From an uncultured Lachnospiraceae bacterium (lineage in GTDB: Bacteria > Bacillota > Clostridia > Lachnospirales > Lachnospiraceae), in contig CAMTBF010000214.1 of the NCBI GenBank assembly GCA_947068385.1, positions 1-6,545 on the forward strand: DNA of 6,545 nucleotides, given 5' to 3'. The position numbers and the translations under genes are program-made. The notes below the pieces were generated by a model. The model was not told the DNA's origin. It did no database searches and saw only the letters and a program-made list of their open reading frames with translations. Of this stretch, positions 5,413 to 6,545 are shown piece after piece; the stretch's first letter is position 1, and each line of letters begins with the position of its first letter.

Positions 5413-6545
5413 CTGGAGCTGCTCTTTGAGAGGGCGAAGAAGTGTATACCTGGAGGAGTGAACAGTCCGGTGCGGGCTTTTCGGGCAGTAGGCGGAGAGC
5501 CTAGGTTTGTCCGCCGGGGAGAAGGGGCGTTTATTTACGATGTGGACGGGAACCGGTATGTGGATTTTATCGGCTCCTGGGGGCCTATGATATTCGGGCA
5601 CAACCATCCGGAGGTGCGGGAGGCGGTGATTCGGGCGGCGGAAAACGGCCTGAGCTTTGGCGCGGCCACCGAGGCTGAGGTGCAGATGGCGGAGCTGGTC
5701 TGCTCCTTGGTTCCGTCTATAGAGATGGTGCGCATGGTGAATTCTGGAACCGAGGCGGTGATGAGTGCGCTCAGGGTAGCCCGGGGCTTTACTGGGCGGG
5801 ACAAGATCGTCAAGTTTGAAGGGTGTTATCATGGACATAGCGACAGTATGCTGGTGAAGGCGGGCTCCGGCGTGATGACCGAGGGGGTTCCAGACAGCGC
5901 AGGCGTGCCGGAAGGCTGCGCCAAGGATACCCTGACCGCCAGGTATAACGACCTGGAGAGCGTGAAGGCCCTGTTTGAACAGAACAGCGTGGCAGCGGTG
6001 ATTGTGGAGCCAGTGGCCGCGAACATGGGCGTGGTTACGCCGAAGGACGGGTTTTTGCAGGGCTTGCGGGATATTTGCACAGAGAACGGGGCCTTGCTCA
6101 TCTTCGACGAGGTGATTACTGGCTTCCGCCTGGGCCTGGACGGAGCACAAGGGTATTATGGGGTGAAGCCAGACTTAACTACCTTCGGCAAGATTATCGG
6201 CGGGGGCATGCCTGTTGGGGCCTATGGCGGGCGGCGGGACGTGATGGAATTCGTTGCGCCCTTGGGCAGCGTGTATCAGGCGGGCACGCTCAGCGGCAAC
6301 CCAATCGCCATGGCTGCGGGCATTGCCCAGCTGGGCATTTTGCAAAACGAGGGGACAACGGTTTACAACCGCATCAACGCCCTTGGAGAGCGGCTTCGGG
6401 AGGGATTGCGGAGCGTGCTCGAGAAATGGGGCCTGCCTTACCAAGTGACGGGAATTGGGTCTTTAAGCTGCCTGTTTTTTACAGGACAGGAGGTTACGGA
6501 CTACGCTTCCGCAAAAACTGCGGACACGGCCATGTTCGCCAAGTA
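4144..6545 (+). CDS. hemL: In-frame fusion: MalE/UgpB-like solute-binding lipoprotein joined to glutamate-1-semialdehyde 2,1-aminomutase (HemL); 3' end outside the window
   Basis: One uninterrupted frame of 800 codons runs from the ATG at 4144 past the window edge. Residues 1-27 are a lipoprotein signal with lipobox L24-S-G-C27. Residues about 35-424 are a whole family 1 sugar-binding protein. From about residue 425 the sequence becomes HemL, the PLP enzyme that turns glutamate-1-semialdehyde into 5-aminolevulinate for heme, siroheme and cobalamin. HemL landmarks are intact, including the PLP lysine K683. I know of no established family with this domain order. A lipoprotein signal would send HemL out of the cytoplasm, away from its substrate, so the full-length product is unlikely to be a normal HemL. 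It may be a true fusion left by deletion or recombination, a gene with an internal start, or an assembly chimera. No stop or frameshift was found at the join. About 50 C-terminal HemL residues lie beyond the window. Confidence 0.88.
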   Translation, partial: MGKRNFWKYSFAWLAFAGLFAGSLSGCGKDEGSSGEAGGGFEAQEARGAGEGVTLEIYAWQDEEDNVEALAAGYMAQNEDVAIHTNFVPVSEYPQRMMSLRGGESQADCLFFPTPSEAAVWQNKGMLMNLEQWLEQWDADEAYGDWCQEGEECGSYMVPYRMSRWAVYYNKDLFDRRGVPYPQEGWTWEDYERTAVQLTRQEGGDTSYGSLSFEPTSTWWRVPARTGGANNPFVPEDLEAFRKAAQWCYELTYELGAQLPYTEQTGKAGNSYDANFLEGDTGMYFSGDWSVASLNKMIAQEGLEIRYDVAPMPHWEGEEGHVISDTAVVAVMSGTEYPEEAWDFIRFAAGPQGAAILAGRSVIPAYCPEEIREIYLSSEQYPEHREYFLMEGRPSRTPANGRYIEAMEVVKEEVAHYLLREQSLELLFERAKKCIPGGVNSPVRAFRAVGGEPRFVRRGEGAFIYDVDGNRYVDFIGSWGPMIFGHNHPEVREAVIRAAENGLSFGAATEAEVQMAELVCSLVPSIEMVRMVNSGTEAVMSALRVARGFTGRDKIVKFEGCYHGHSDSMLVKAGSGVMTEGVPDSAGVPEGCAKDTLTARYNDLESVKALFEQNSVAAVIVEPVAANMGVVTPKDGFLQGLRDICTENGALLIFDEVITGFRLGLDGAQGYYGVKPDLTTFGKIIGGGMPVGAYGGRRDVMEFVAPLGSVYQAGTLSGNPIAMAAGIAQLGILQNEGTTVYNRINALGERLREGLRSVLEKWGLPYQVTGIGSLSCLFFTGQEVTDYASAKTADTAMFAK
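5374..5385 (+). promoter_or_regulatory. Strong ribosome-site-like sequence just before the HemL domain
   Basis: AAGGAGGAGGTG at 5374-5385 contains both AAAGGAGG (5373-5380) and AGGAGGTG (5378-5385), two near-full complements of the 16S 3' end. The only in-frame start close to it is GTG at 5383, two bases after the first core, which is shorter than ideal. It would yield HemL with about 20 extra residues and no signal peptide. ATG at 5362 is a weaker option. The match may also be chance, since the codons simply spell Lys-Glu-Glu-Val. Confidence 0.25.
5413..6545 (+). other. hemL: Glutamate-1-semialdehyde 2,1-aminomutase (HemL) domain of the fusion, C-terminus missing
   Basis: This covers residues about 424-800, or 376 of the usual 425-435 HemL residues. 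HemL belongs to the class III aminotransferase fold (fold type I PLP enzymes). Visible motifs are [20 protein letters not shown] at the start, [13 protein letters not shown], the phosphate-binding S534-[12 protein letters not shown] (Tyr562), EPVAANMG, D655-EVITGFR, where Asp655 would contact the PLP ring nitrogen, the Schiff-base lysine K683 in [15 protein letters not shown], and G714-TLSGNP. All agree with genuine HemL rather than a generic aminotransferase. Only the initiator Met and about five to eight residues of a normal HemL are absent at the front. TTG leucine codons appear here (seven) but not in the binding-protein half. Seeing the missing end needs sequence beyond 6545. Confidence 0.93.

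Noticed and set aside
5401..5460. A hidden frameshift or stop at the binding-protein/HemL join
   Set aside because: Codon-by-codon reading from 5341 to 5580 gives one continuous frame with both families in the same phase and no stop.
4660..6150. A 496-codon open frame on the - strand opposite the fusion gene
   Set aside because: The + strand carries unmistakable binding-protein and HemL motifs over the whole stretch. The - strand product has shadow-like His/Arg/Pro-rich composition and no domain.
1..6545. CRISPR arrays, tRNA or rRNA genes, insertion sequences
   Set aside because: No spaced direct repeats, cloverleaf-like segments, rRNA-like stretches or transposase sequences were seen on either strand.

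Overview
The window looks like chromosomal DNA from a GC-rich gut-type Clostridia member, probably Lachnospiraceae. That assignment is inferred from the LplB/YtcP-type carbohydrate ABC genes, strong AAGGAGG-type ribosome sites, Gram-positive lipoprotein signals and a HemL sequence of the Firmicutes type. No species can be named from the sequence. All supported genes are on the + strand.

Layout. Positions 1-150 are an AT-rich leader with a 69-base stretch that has no G. Two ABC permease genes follow (151-1104 and 1118-2017, 13 bases apart). A 143-base spacer is largely filled by a long imperfect hairpin (2040-2137). Next is a large solute-binding lipoprotein gene (2161-3993) and an intrinsic terminator (4017-4053). 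The three genes form a typical permease-permease-binding protein importer operon, probably for an oligosaccharide. No ATPase is encoded here, so a shared MsmX-type ATPase is likely.

After the terminator and a possible promoter, a second and unrelated solute-binding lipoprotein of the MalE/UgpB type starts at 4144. Its reading frame does not stop at the expected C-terminus near 5412-5430. It runs straight into an almost complete glutamate-1-semialdehyde 2,1-aminomutase (HemL, tetrapyrrole synthesis) and is still open at the window edge, 800 codons in all. This in-frame fusion of a secreted lipoprotein binding protein to a cytoplasmic PLP enzyme is the main oddity of the window.

The fusion joins a whole binding protein to a HemL that has lost only its first few residues. 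The catalytic residues of HemL that can be seen are intact, and leucine codon use changes across the join. Three explanations remain: a real gene fusion caused by a deletion or rearrangement, a bifunctional or internally started gene, or a chimeric assembly. The sequence alone does not decide between them.
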